A stretch of DNA of 64,000 bases from Urbifossiella limnaea (GTDB lineage: Bacteria > Planctomycetota > Planctomycetia > Gemmatales > Gemmataceae), in assembly GCF_007747215.1 (NCBI RefSeq), contig NZ_CP036273.1, forward strand, positions 1,224,322 through 1,288,321, written 5' to 3'. The position numbers were made by a program, and so were the translations under genes. Of this stretch, positions 34,441 to 43,186 are shown in pieces. The first letter of the stretch is position 1. Every line of letters begins with the position of its first letter. The notes beneath the pieces are model-generated. The model was not told the origin of the DNA, searched no databases, and was given only the letters and a program-made list of their open reading frames with translations.

Positions 34441-35817
34441 CTACTTCCGCCACTGCGCCCGCAGCTGCCGCAGCGCCTCGTCCACCAACTTCTCGCCGCT
34501 CCCCGCCGCGACCCGTGCAGAAACCACCTCGTAATTCCCCTGCGGGTACGCGACGCGGTTCGGGATGTAGCCGATGCTCCCGTTCGCCAGCTCGGCGCAG
34601 ATCGTCTGCTTGAACGGCGACCCGGCCTTGATGGTGAGCCCGAGCTCGACGAAGATCTCGCCCGGCAGGCTGACCCACGCCAGGTCGTCGCCGAGCGAGA
34701 TGACCTGCACCTCGACCGCGAACGCCTTGCCGAGCCGGCCCGCCACGTCGGTCGCCTGGAACGCCTTCACCTGCTCCAGGAACGCCGGCGCCGGCTTCGC
34801 CCCGGCCTGCAACGCCGCGATCACCGCCTTCCCCTTGGCCACGTCCTCGGCCGTCACCGCGGGCAGCTCCAGTTCGACCATCGCGGTGCTGACCCGCAGC
34901 GGGCCGACGGCGAGCGGTTCGAGGCGGTCGTACGTCCGCAGCACCTCGGCGGCGAGGCGCGTGCCGATGCGGGCGGCCTCGCCGTCGCCCTTCTGCGGGG
35001 CGGCGCTCGACACGTTGATGTGGTTGATGTCGCCGCAACAGCCCGTGGTGAAGATCGTGACCATGTCCTCGCCGCGGACGGCGGCGAGGCAGCGGGCGAG
35101 CTGGTACGGGTAGTCGGCGGAGTAGTACATGCCGCCGACCGTGTCGAGGTGCATGGCGAAGTTCACGTACGTGGCGATCGGCTTGCCGTCGAGGCCGTCC
35201 ACGCACACGACCGGCACTGCGGGGTCGGTCGGGCCGGCGGGTCGGACGATCCGGGGGTTGAGCTTGCCGGGGTTCCAGCCGACGGTGCCGTCGAGCATGA
35301 AGAAGCGGCGGTTGAACGCCAGCCGCTCCTCGCGGCCGGTCGCCGTCGTGACGCGCGCCGGCCGGCGCTTCTCGTCCGCGGCCTTCACCGCGGCGGCGAT
35401 GCGGGCGGGGAGTTCCGCCAGGTAGTCGCGCAGGATTTGCTGCCCGCCGGGGACGCCTTCCGCGAACGCGCTGCGGGCGGACAGCACGGGGCCGGTGTGG
35501 GAGTGCGTCGCGGAGATCATGACGTTCGCGGCGGGGATGCCGGTCGCCTTCTCGACCGCGGCCCGCGTCGCCTCCACGATTTCGCGCGGCGTGCCGATGA
35601 GGTCAAGGGCGACGAGCGCGACGCGGGTGCCGTCCTGTTCGAGGACGAGCGCCTTGGCGTGGAGCGGGTCGCGGGTGCCTTCGGCGCCCCGGGCGGAGTA
35701 GTACCCGGCCATCGGGCAGCCGCGCGGCGGTGTGATGTCCGACACGGCGGCGCCGGCGGTAAGGCCGGCGTGCGCCAACTGCGGGAACGCGAGCGCGGCG
35801 AGGAGCGCGAGTCGCAT
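34441..35817 (-). CDS. Neutral/alkaline ceramidase-like secreted hydrolase
   Basis: 458 residues. Signal peptide 'LALLAALAFPQLAHAG' and then 'AAVSDITPPRGCPMAGYYSA', the hallmark of the neutral/alkaline ceramidase N-terminal domain. 'VMISATHSHTGPVLSA' gives His residues expected to bind the active-site Zn, and 'NFAMHLDTVGGMYYSADYPY' a further metal/substrate region. The C-terminal domain of true ceramidases is short or absent here, so the substrate may differ (many planctomycete members are of unknown specificity). Confidence 0.85.
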   Translation of the reverse strand: MRLALLAALAFPQLAHAGLTAGAAVSDITPPRGCPMAGYYSARGAEGTRDPLHAKALVLEQDGTRVALVALDLIGTPREIVEATRAAVEKATGIPAANVMISATHSHTGPVLSARSAFAEGVPGGQQILRDYLAELPARIAAAVKAADEKRRPARVTTATGREERLAFNRRFFMLDGTVGWNPGKLNPRIVRPAGPTDPAVPVVCVDGLDGKPIATYVNFAMHLDTVGGMYYSADYPYQLARCLAAVRGEDMVTIFTTGCCGDINHINVSSAAPQKGDGEAARIGTRLAAEVLRTYDRLEPLAVGPLRVSTAMVELELPAVTAEDVAKGKAVIAALQAGAKPAPAFLEQVKAFQATDVAGRLGKAFAVEVQVISLGDDLAWVSLPGEIFVELGLTIKAGSPFKQTICAELANGSIGYIPNRVAYPQGNYEVVSARVAAGSGEKLVDEALRQLRAQWRK

Positions 35818-35869
35818 GAGAACCCCTTTTGGTTCGCAGGATGACGGACAGGCTACCCGACCGGCGCGG

Positions 35870-35958
35870 AATGGCCAAGGACCAATGACCCACCAATGAC
35901 CAAGGACAGAACCCAGTGTCTTCTATGGTCATTGGTGGGTCATTGGTCCTTGGCCATT
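35870..35958. repeat. Perfect 33-bp fold-back, AATGGCCAAGGACCAATGAC family
   Basis: Arms 35870-35902 and 35926-35958 are exact reverse complements with a 23-base loop. It lies between divergent genes (ceramidase-like and Gfo/Idh), so it is not a shared terminator there. Confidence 0.9.
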
Positions 35959-36024
35959 GTGGGGTGTAGCACCTCACCCCCTCACCGGTTATCCTTAGCC
36001 GATCCTTCTCCCCAATGGTGCCCC

Positions 36025-37344
36025 ATGCCCCGCCCCTCCCGCCGTAAGTTCCTCAAGGCCGCGCTCGCCAGCCCGACGTTCGCGGCCCCGATGTTCGCCC
36101 AGGACCGCAACGCCAACTCAAAACTCGGCATCGCCGTCATCGGCGTCGGCGGGCAGGGGAGCGGCAACAACGGCCTCGCCGCCAACGAGCGGCTCGTCGC
36201 CCTCGTGGACGTGGACGACCGCAAGATCGCCGAGGCCATCAAGAACCTCGGCGCGAAGGCCAACAACCCGCCCGTGTTCCACGACTACCGCCGCATGTAC
36301 GACGCCCACGCCCGCGACCTGGACGCCGTGTTCATCGCCACGCCGGACCACCACCACGCCCCCGCCGCGGTCCGCGCCATCCGGCTCGGCAAGGGCGTGT
36401 TCTGCGAGAAGCCGCTGACGTACACGCTCCACGAGGCCCGCACCCTCGCCGCCGAGGCGAAGCGGATGAAGGTTCACACGTCGATGGGGAACCAGGGCCA
36501 CGCCGGCGACGGCTACCGCCGGCTGTGCGAGTACATCTGGGCGGGGGCGATCGGCGACGTGACCGAGACGCACAGCCTGATGACGCGCAACTTCGGCGGC
36601 ACCGGCGGCCGGCCCAAGAGCGAGCCCGTGCCGGCGGGGCTCCACTGGGACGAGTGGCTCGGGCCGGCGCGGGCGCGCGACTACCACGGCGGGCTGCACC
36701 AGTTCGGCTGGCGCGAGTGGAAGGAGTTCGGCACCGGCACCCTCGGCGACATGGGCTGCCACGTCCTCGACGGCACGTTCTGGGCGCTGAAGCTCGGCGA
36801 GGCGAAGACGTTCACGATCGAGTGCGTCAGCCAGCAGCCGGGGAGCGCCGAGCGGTTCGCGCGGGAGAACCACCTCCGCTGGACGTTCGGCGCCCGCGGC
36901 CCGATGCCGGCCGTGACCGTGAACAGTTACGACAACACCTGGCCGCAGCGCATCCGCGAGCTGGAGAAGGAGCACGGCGAGAAGTTCGGCGGCGGCACGG
37001 TCTACGTCGGCACCCGCGGCATCATGGCGACCGACACTTATGGCGGCAACCCGCGCATCGTGCCCAAGCGGGCGCACGACACCTTCGCCCCGCCGCCGCA
37101 AACCATCCCGCGGTCGCGCGGCGGGGTGAAGGGCGACCTGATCGCGGCCCTGAAGGGCGGCCCGGCGCCGTCGAGCAGCTTCGACTACGCGGGGCCGTTC
37201 ACCGAGTTCGTGCTGACGGGCGTGCTGGCGAGCAACGTCGGCGCGGGGAAGAAGATCACCTGGGACGTGGAGAAATTGACCGCCGACCTCCCCGAAGCGC
37301 AGGCGCTGGTGCGGCGGACGTACCGCGCGGGGTGGGAGGTATGA
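36025..37344 (+). CDS. Tat-exported Gfo/Idh/MocA family oxidoreductase
   Basis: 439 residues. A twin-arginine signal ('RRKFLKAALASPTFAAPMF') is followed by the NAD(P)-binding Rossmann core 'LGIAVIGVGGQGSGNNGLAA' and 'DLDAVFIATPDHHHAPAAVR'. The conserved 'GKGVFCEKPLTYTLHEARTL' (EKP motif) and the C-terminal substrate domain ('TSMGNQGHAGDGYRRLCEYI') confirm the family. Planctomycete genomes encode many such exported members, generally thought to act on sugars. I chose ATG 36025 for the Tat motif. Confidence 0.93.
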   Translation: MPRPSRRKFLKAALASPTFAAPMFAQDRNANSKLGIAVIGVGGQGSGNNGLAANERLVALVDVDDRKIAEAIKNLGAKANNPPVFHDYRRMYDAHARDLDAVFIATPDHHHAPAAVRAIRLGKGVFCEKPLTYTLHEARTLAAEAKRMKVHTSMGNQGHAGDGYRRLCEYIWAGAIGDVTETHSLMTRNFGGTGGRPKSEPVPAGLHWDEWLGPARARDYHGGLHQFGWREWKEFGTGTLGDMGCHVLDGTFWALKLGEAKTFTIECVSQQPGSAERFARENHLRWTFGARGPMPAVTVNSYDNTWPQRIRELEKEHGEKFGGGTVYVGTRGIMATDTYGGNPRIVPKRAHDTFAPPPQTIPRSRGGVKGDLIAALKGGPAPSSSFDYAGPFTEFVLTGVLASNVGAGKKITWDVEKLTADLPEAQALVRRTYRAGWEV

Positions 37345-37347
37345 TTT

Positions 37348-37397
37348 CCGCCGCTCGCGGCGTAGCGGCGTCTACGCCGCTACGCCGCAAGCGGCGG
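37348..37397. repeat. Fold-back, CGCCGCTTGCGGCG family
   Basis: Arms 37348-37370 and 37375-37397 match at 22 of 23 positions; the only difference leaves a G-U pair in one transcript orientation. It lies between the converging Gfo/Idh gene and the hydrolase gene ending at 37402. Confidence 0.88.
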
Positions 37398-37401
37398 TCC
37401 G

Positions 37402-39627
37402 TCACCGCCCCTCGACCCAGACGAGCGCGGCGGCCACGTCGTCCGCGACCGGCCGCCGTGGGCGGAAGCGGCTCACCTCGTTCGTCCCGTTCACCGGCTC
37501 GGACGCCACCACCCGCGGCCCGGCCAGTAGCCCGAGGTCGCCGGCCGCGACACCCCCGGGCACGACGGCGTCGTGCGGCAGCAGGACGTACGGCTTGTCC
37601 AGCTCCATGTACCCCTGCAACCCGCGCCGGGCCACGACGCCGGCCACCGACTCCTCGAACAGCCCCGCGAGCAGCGCCAGGGTGGGGGCACCGGGCTCGG
37701 CGTGGCGCGGCTGCGTGAGGTCGAGCGGGACGCGGGGCGGGCCGACATTCACGAAGGGTTCCACGAACGACTCGCCCCAGACGACCACCCGGCCGGCGTC
37801 GCCCCCGGGCTGCTTGTGGAGCCAACCCAGCACCGTTCGCAGGTCGCGCAGCTGGTTCCCGAGGACGGTTCGCCCCAGGATTTGCTCCGTCTGCGACAGC
37901 GAGGTGCGGCTGCCGCTCCGCTCCGGGGACGTGCCGGGCTGCGTTTCGCCAGTGCCGCGCACGTCCGGGAGGCAGACCGCGACACCCGCCTTCAGGAAGG
38001 CGTCGATCGCCTCGCCGCGCTGCTTGAGGAACCCCGCCCGCCCCGGCTGCGACACCATCACCACCACCGGCCGCGGGCCCGGCACGGTGGGCTTCAGCAG
38101 CAGCAGCGGCACGGTGATCCCGGGTTCCGTCTCCAGGGCGAAGCGGGCCAGCGTGCCCCCGGGGATGGGTTCGGAACGACCCGCGAACACGGCCGGGGCC
38201 GGCCGCGGGTCGACGTCGCCGAGTCGGGCTGCCCACTCCTTGCGCAACACCGCTGGCCGCTCCGCCGGCCGCACCGCGTCCAACCGCAGGCGCACCGCGG
38301 CCTGTTGTTCCACGCCGATTTCCTGGAGGACGAGCCCCAGTTCCCGCGGGCGGAGCCACAGCGCCTCCGCGGGGTCGGTCCAACACGCGAGTTGGTCGGA
38401 CGGGAGCCGCTTGCTGTACTCCGCGGGCGACGGCATGCCGAACCACTTCGCCAGGTACGGGTACACCATCTTCCGATGAACCGCGCCGATGTGCGTGCAG
38501 TGGGTGCTCTCAGGCGGCTGGCCCTTCACGCTGCCGCCGCCGTGGGCGAAGCCAAGCTTGTCGACGGCGGCGTAGAAGCCGAACACCTTCTGCAGCCGCG
38601 GCCACGCCGGGTCGGTCGCCGGGTTCCACGCGAACTCGTGGGCGTACACCACCGGCCGCGGGGCAACGCACCCCACGATCACCCAGTGGGCGAAGCCGTC
38701 GCGGGCGCCGTTGCGGAGGCCGCGGGTGCTCTCCCAGTACCCGTCGCCGAACCACGCGAACTCGCGGTCTGGGTTCGCCGTGACGCTCGACTCCGGCTGC
38801 CAGCCGCCGAAGTTGAACGGCACGACGCACGAGATACGCCGGTCGAGCGCCGCGGTCACGCCCGCCGGGTCGCCGCCACCGGCGACGGCGCCGAGGATGA
38901 TGATGCGCTCCGGGTCGGCGCCCGAGTGTTGCAGGAGCACATCGACACCGCGCATCAGGTCCCACGCCATCCAGCCCATGAGCGAGTCGCCGACCGCCGA
39001 CAGCTGCAGGTTCGTGACGTAGCGGTGGTAGTAGTCCTGTCGGCCGGCCTTGAACTGTTGCGGGAAGTCCTTCTCGGTGCGGAACGGGTGCTGGCGCCGC
39101 TCGCCGTGGCCGAGGTGGTCGGGGACGAGCACGACGCCGCCGGCGCGCGCCCACGTCATCCCCATGTCCTGAAGCTCGCCCTGCGTGCGGCCGGTGTGGT
39201 GACTGTGCGACAGGAGGAAGCCCGGCATCTTCGCCGCGGGTGTCGCGGGGCGGTAGCGGTTGGCCGTGACCCACAGGCCGGGCCGCGACTCGTAGACGAG
39301 GTTGTCGATCACAAAGCCGTCGCCGGGGATCGACTTCAGCACCTCGACGCGGACGCGCGCCGGCGGCTCGGGCCAGTGGCCGAGCGACGCCTTGAGCGCC
39401 ACCAGGCGCGGGTTGCGGAAGGCTTCCCAGTCGGCGCGGGACCGCACCGCGGCGAAGGCGTTCGCCTCGCGCTCGCCGGCGTCGGCGAGGCGCTTGCGGG
39501 CGTCGGCCCAGACCATCTTCGACAGGGCCTTGGCGCGCGGGTCGTCGGGCGGGAAGACGGCGGGGTCCACGTCCGGCAGGTCGGCCGCGACGAGGGCCAG
39601 GGCGGCGACGGCGAGAAGGGTGCGCAT
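37402..39627 (-). CDS. Secreted double alpha/beta-hydrolase protein (N-domain nucleophile lost)
   Basis: 741 residues with two alpha/beta-hydrolase-like halves. Signal region 'LLAVAALALVAADLPDV'. N-terminal domain: 'PGFLLSHSHHTGRTQGELQD', 'VVLVPDHLGHGERRQHPF' and a nucleophile elbow 'IIILGAVAGGGDPAGV' where the Ser position (Ala249) is not Ser. C-terminal domain: 'PVVVMVSQPGRAGFLKQRGE', 'VAVCLPDVRGTGETQP' and elbow 'RVVVWGESFVEPF' with Ser620. Only the C-terminal domain therefore looks catalytic. It resembles acetylxylan-esterase-type planctomycete hydrolases. It lies in tandem with a paralogue at 39708-41783. Confidence 0.82.
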   Translation of the reverse strand: MRTLLAVAALALVAADLPDVDPAVFPPDDPRAKALSKMVWADARKRLADAGEREANAFAAVRSRADWEAFRNPRLVALKASLGHWPEPPARVRVEVLKSIPGDGFVIDNLVYESRPGLWVTANRYRPATPAAKMPGFLLSHSHHTGRTQGELQDMGMTWARAGGVVLVPDHLGHGERRQHPFRTEKDFPQQFKAGRQDYYHRYVTNLQLSAVGDSLMGWMAWDLMRGVDVLLQHSGADPERIIILGAVAGGGDPAGVTAALDRRISCVVPFNFGGWQPESSVTANPDREFAWFGDGYWESTRGLRNGARDGFAHWVIVGCVAPRPVVYAHEFAWNPATDPAWPRLQKVFGFYAAVDKLGFAHGGGSVKGQPPESTHCTHIGAVHRKMVYPYLAKWFGMPSPAEYSKRLPSDQLACWTDPAEALWLRPRELGLVLQEIGVEQQAAVRLRLDAVRPAERPAVLRKEWAARLGDVDPRPAPAVFAGRSEPIPGGTLARFALETEPGITVPLLLLKPTVPGPRPVVVMVSQPGRAGFLKQRGEAIDAFLKAGVAVCLPDVRGTGETQPGTSPERSGSRTSLSQTEQILGRTVLGNQLRDLRTVLGWLHKQPGGDAGRVVVWGESFVEPFVNVGPPRVPLDLTQPRHAEPGAPTLALLAGLFEESVAGVVARRGLQGYMELDKPYVLLPHDAVVPGGVAAGDLGLLAGPRVVASEPVNGTNEVSRFRPRRPVADDVAAALVWVEGR

Positions 39628-39654
39628 GACGTGTGTGGAACGTTCGGGGTGAGT

Positions 39655-39696
39655 CCGCTTGCGGCTTTGCGCGGGGCAGCGCGTAGCCGCAAGCGG
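39655..39696. repeat. Short fold-back, CCGCTTGCGGCT family
   Basis: 12-bp exact arms 39655-39666 and 39685-39696, with a partly paired inner segment (GCGC). It lies between the two tandem hydrolase genes and is related to the elements at 22920 and 37348. Confidence 0.75.
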
Positions 39697-39707
39697 CGAA
39701 ACGGGTG

Positions 39708-41783
39708 TTACCGCGTCGTCGTGAACCGCCCGTCGGCGCCGTCCTTCGCGTAGGCCGCCCGCACCGGCGCGAACGTCCGCTCCACCAGCGCCGCCGGCGC
39801 CGCGTTCCCCGCGGCGTCCTTCGGCGCGCGAATCACCAGCGGGCGCGGCGACAGACTCGCGGCGAGGTCGGGCAGGTCGTACACCGCCAGCGCCCCGGGC
39901 ACGACTCCAGCGAACTGGTTCACGCTCACCGTCGTCCGCGCCACCTCGTCCCACGACACGCCGCCGCCGACCAACTGCACCGCCGCCACGTCGTTCGGCA
40001 GTAGCGCAGCGGTGTGCAGCACCACCGACGCCGCGGCGCCGTGGCCGATGAGCTCGATCTCCTTGTCGGCGGGGCTGCGGAGATGCTTCACGACCGCCAT
40101 CAAGTCTTGCACCCGCCGGCCGAGCAGGGGCCGGCTCAGGTGCAGCGACAGAAACGTCTCGCGCGACTCGACGCCGAAGTAGTTCGGCCGGCCGGGCGCA
40201 GCCACGCCGGGGGCCGTCTCGCCGAAGCCGCTCAGGTCGAGCGCCAGGACGTACCGCCCGGCCTTCGCCAGCGCCTCGGCGTCGGCCGTGGCGGCCGCCT
40301 TGCCGCCGTCGTGGACGAGCACCACCCGTGCCCCGTCGCGCCGCTCCTTCGCGGGCACGAACGCCACCGCCGGCAGCGGCAGCCCGCCGTCGGTGCGGTA
40401 GATCAGCTTCAGCAGCGTGTAACCCTCACGGCCCTCGGCGCCGACCTTCTCGACCGTCGTCTGCGGGGACGCGGTCAGGCCCAGCTGCTTGGCCACCGCG
40501 GCCCGCAGCGCCGCCGGGTCCAGGGCCTTCCGCTGCTTCCGCGCCTCATCCGCCGCGACGGCGTTCAGGTCGAACACGGAGCGGCCCTTCAGGTCTTCGA
40601 TCACGTTGCCGGTGCGGGTGCAGCGCAGGTCGGCGTCCTTCTCGATCGGGAAGTCGCCCTCCGTCACCGGGGTATCGACGCCGCGGAGCCAGCGGTTGAA
40701 GAACCGCACCGCCGCCTCGCGGTGGCTTTTCGGGTAGCCGTGCGACGTGTCCGTCTCCACGAGCGACAGCCGTTCCGGGAAGCCGAGCTTGGCGTACACC
40801 CGGCTCGCCTCGCGAAACGTGTCCCACGTCCCCTTGATGTCGAAGAAGTCCTTCGACGCCGCGATCACGAGCGTCGGCTTCGGCGCCCGCATGGTGACGT
40901 AGTCGGCGTGATCCATTCCGACCGCCACCTGGCCGGGGATGTTCTGCTCGCCGTCCTGCGGGCCGATCGTACTGAACAGCCGGTCGAGGCTCGTGAGGTA
41001 GCACGACGGCGCCGCCGCGGCGATGCGGTCGTCGAGCGCCATGAGGTACGACGTGAGCGTGCCGCCGCCGGAGCAGCCGGTGCAGCCGAGCCGCTTTTCG
41101 TCCACCTCGGGGCGTGAACACAGATAGTCCAGCGAGCGGATGCCGTCCCAGACGCGGTAGCTGGCGGTGCAGTGCCCCGTCGGCAGGGCGCCGACCATCG
41201 TCATGGTGTGCTCGCTGGTGCTCCCCTTGATTGCGGGCTGGCCGAGCTTGTCGAGTAACTGCACGCGCTCGCCCTGACCGATGGGGTCGTAGGCGAGTGC
41301 CGCGAAGCCGTTCTTCACGAGCAGGACGCAGCCGCGCTGCACGTAGTCGGCGGCCTTGCCGGTCTGGCTGTGGCCGATCGGCATCAGCACCGCCGGGAAC
41401 GGGCCGGGGCCGTCCGGCAGGTACAGGTTCGCGGTGACGTGGTGCTCCGGCCGGCTCTCGAAGATCACCTTTTCGATGCGGTAGCCGTCGCGCTTCAGGG
41501 TGCCGACGGTGCGGGCGTTCAGCGGCGTCTTGTCGGGGAAGCCGCCGAGTGCGGCGACGAACTGCTTCCGCAGCCGGTCCTGGCGCGCTGCGATGTCCGC
41601 GGGCGTCCTCAGCGCCTCGACCTCGGTGGCGCGGGCGGCGAACTTCGCGCGGCACTCGGCGAGCAGGAGTTCGTGCAGGAGTTGCTTCGGCGGCGTGGGG
41701 CCGGCGGGGAGGAGTGGCGCGTCCTGCGCGGCGGCGGTGCCGGCGACGAGGAGCGACAACGCCAAGGCGTAGCAGCGGTGCAT
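39708..41783 (-). CDS. Secreted double alpha/beta-hydrolase protein (C-domain nucleophile lost)
   Basis: 691 residues. Signal peptide 'ALALSLLVAGTAAAQDAPLL'. The N-terminal domain is of the acetylxylan esterase type: 'AVLMPIGHSQTGKAADYVQR', 'ALAYDPIGQGERVQLLDKL', elbow 'LGCTGCSGGGTLTSYL' with Ser238, and 'ETDTSHGYPKS' with a likely catalytic His349. C-terminal domain: 'VVLVHDGGKAAATADAEALA', 'VLALDLSGFGETAPG', but the elbow is 'IELIGHGAAASVVL' with Gly582 where Ser is expected. The loss pattern is the reverse of its tandem neighbour. The same region architecture suggests gene duplication. Confidence 0.85.
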   Translation of the reverse strand: MHRCYALALSLLVAGTAAAQDAPLLPAGPTPPKQLLHELLLAECRAKFAARATEVEALRTPADIAARQDRLRKQFVAALGGFPDKTPLNARTVGTLKRDGYRIEKVIFESRPEHHVTANLYLPDGPGPFPAVLMPIGHSQTGKAADYVQRGCVLLVKNGFAALAYDPIGQGERVQLLDKLGQPAIKGSTSEHTMTMVGALPTGHCTASYRVWDGIRSLDYLCSRPEVDEKRLGCTGCSGGGTLTSYLMALDDRIAAAAPSCYLTSLDRLFSTIGPQDGEQNIPGQVAVGMDHADYVTMRAPKPTLVIAASKDFFDIKGTWDTFREASRVYAKLGFPERLSLVETDTSHGYPKSHREAAVRFFNRWLRGVDTPVTEGDFPIEKDADLRCTRTGNVIEDLKGRSVFDLNAVAADEARKQRKALDPAALRAAVAKQLGLTASPQTTVEKVGAEGREGYTLLKLIYRTDGGLPLPAVAFVPAKERRDGARVVLVHDGGKAAATADAEALAKAGRYVLALDLSGFGETAPGVAAPGRPNYFGVESRETFLSLHLSRPLLGRRVQDLMAVVKHLRSPADKEIELIGHGAAASVVLHTAALLPNDVAAVQLVGGGVSWDEVARTTVSVNQFAGVVPGALAVYDLPDLAASLSPRPLVIRAPKDAAGNAAPAALVERTFAPVRAAYAKDGADGRFTTTR

Positions 41784-41800
41784 GTTGGAAATCCAGGAAT

Positions 41801-41925
41801 AACCACAGAGTCACAGAGGGCACAGAGAGAAGAGAGAAGGCAGGGGCCGAACCGTGTTGAAACCAGATTCCTCCTCTTCCCTCGGTGTTCGGTTTCCTCT
41901 CTGTGCCCTCTGTGACTCTGTGGTT
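41801..41925. repeat. Perfect 29-bp fold-back, AACCACAGAGTCACAGAGGG family
   Basis: Arms 41801-41829 and 41897-41925 are exact reverse complements with a 67-base loop containing GA-rich and CCTC-rich segments that may pair further. It lies between the hydrolase gene and the WD40 gene. Confidence 0.9.
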
Positions 41926-41941
41926 AACTGTGTTTGACCTC

Positions 41942-43045
41942 TCAACCCGGGAAGTGCCACACCTGCACCGCCCCGGCCATGTCGGCGGCCGCGAGCCAGG
42001 CGCCGTCGGCCGACCACGACACGGCGTGAATCCAGTCCTTGAACTGCCCGCCGCGCGGCCGGCCGACCTCGCTCACCAGCCGGCCCGCCTCCACGTCCCA
42101 CACGCGGACCACCGTGTCCCGCCCGCACGACGCGAGGTGCTTGCCGTCCGGGTGGAACGCCAGGTCCGTGACGCCGTTCAGGTGCCCCGGCGTCAGCGGC
42201 CGCGGCTTCTTCGCCCCCGTCGGGTCCAGCAGCGTCACGTTCGGCCCGTTACCGTCCGACTCGCCGCCGCGGCCGACGGCCAAGACGCTGCCGTCGTTCG
42301 AGTACGCGGCGGCGGCGAAATGCTGGCCGCGGAAGTCGGCCGACAGGTCGCGGACGACGGCGCCGGTGGTGGCGTCCCACAGCTTCAGCGCGGCGTGGCG
42401 ACCGCTGTCGAACACGAGCGGTAGCCGCTCGCCGACGCACGCCTGCCGGCCGTCCGGCGACACGCCCACGCCGTAGGCCCAGCCCTTCACCTGCCAGCGG
42501 GTGCGGACGGTCGCGGTGGTCGTGTCCCACACGAGGACGTGGCCGCCGTCGTCGCCGGACACGGCCGTGCGGCCGTCGCGGGTGAGCGACAGGTTCACGA
42601 CCCATTCACGGTGGCCGCTGAAGGCGCGGCTCTCGCGCACGAGGCGGACCTCGGCCGGGATCGGCGGCGGCACGCGGGCGCCGTTGCTCTTGCGGCGCTC
42701 GGCGTCGGCGATGGCGCGGGCATTCAGAATTAGCGTCTCGGCAGCACCGGTCGGCTCGGCGGTCGGGTTCCACAGGCGGACGGTGTGGTCGTAGCTTGCC
42801 GACAACAGCAGCGAGCCGTCGGGCGTGCTGAGGAGCTTGCTAACGCAGTTGGTGTGGCCGTCGAGGCGGCGAATCGGTTTGGGCGCGTCGCCGCCGGGGC
42901 GGTCGGGGATGTCCCACAGGAGGACGCCGCCGAGGTTGTTCGCAGCCGCGAGCCGGCGCGAGCGGCCGACCCAGGCCACCGAGGTGACCCAGTCGGCGTC
43001 CCACGGCAGCGTCCAGGCGAGCGCCGGCTTCGTCAGGTCGGGCAT
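41942..43045 (-). CDS. WD40 repeat protein
   Basis: 367 residues of seven or so WD40 blades, no signal peptide. Readable blade ends include 'LSASYDHTVRLWNPTA', 'VSGDDGGHVLVWDTTT', 'ACVGERLPLVFDSGRHAALK', 'ASCGRDTVVRVWDVEA' and 'LAAADMAGAVQVWHF'. The family forms beta-propellers that act as protein-interaction platforms. It is upstream of a DUF1501 gene on the same strand but separated by a fold-back; such WD40 proteins are common next to DUF1501/DUF1549 pairs in planctomycetes. I chose ATG 43045. Confidence 0.88.
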   Translation of the reverse strand: MPDLTKPALAWTLPWDADWVTSVAWVGRSRRLAAANNLGGVLLWDIPDRPGGDAPKPIRRLDGHTNCVSKLLSTPDGSLLLSASYDHTVRLWNPTAEPTGAAETLILNARAIADAERRKSNGARVPPPIPAEVRLVRESRAFSGHREWVVNLSLTRDGRTAVSGDDGGHVLVWDTTTATVRTRWQVKGWAYGVGVSPDGRQACVGERLPLVFDSGRHAALKLWDATTGAVVRDLSADFRGQHFAAAAYSNDGSVLAVGRGGESDGNGPNVTLLDPTGAKKPRPLTPGHLNGVTDLAFHPDGKHLASCGRDTVVRVWDVEAGRLVSEVGRPRGGQFKDWIHAVSWSADGAWLAAADMAGAVQVWHFPG

Positions 43046-43068
43046 GAGGGAAATCCCGGCAGAGAATA

Positions 43069-43170
43069 GCCGCAAAAAGGCACAAAAAGCACGAAAAGGA
43101 AGACAAATCAAACTCTGAATAGCGTCTTGGTTCTGTCTTCCTTTTCGTGCTTTTTGTGCCTTTTTGCGGC
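43069..43170. repeat. Perfect 36-bp fold-back, GCAAAAAGGCACAAAAAGCA family
   Basis: Arms 43069-43104 and 43135-43170 are exact reverse complements around a 30-base loop. The arms are A-rich on one side, so one strand ends in a T-rich segment that may aid termination. Related arms occur at 44460-44568 and 62769-62873. Confidence 0.92.
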
Positions 43171-43186
43171 CAATCTGTCTTTGGTT

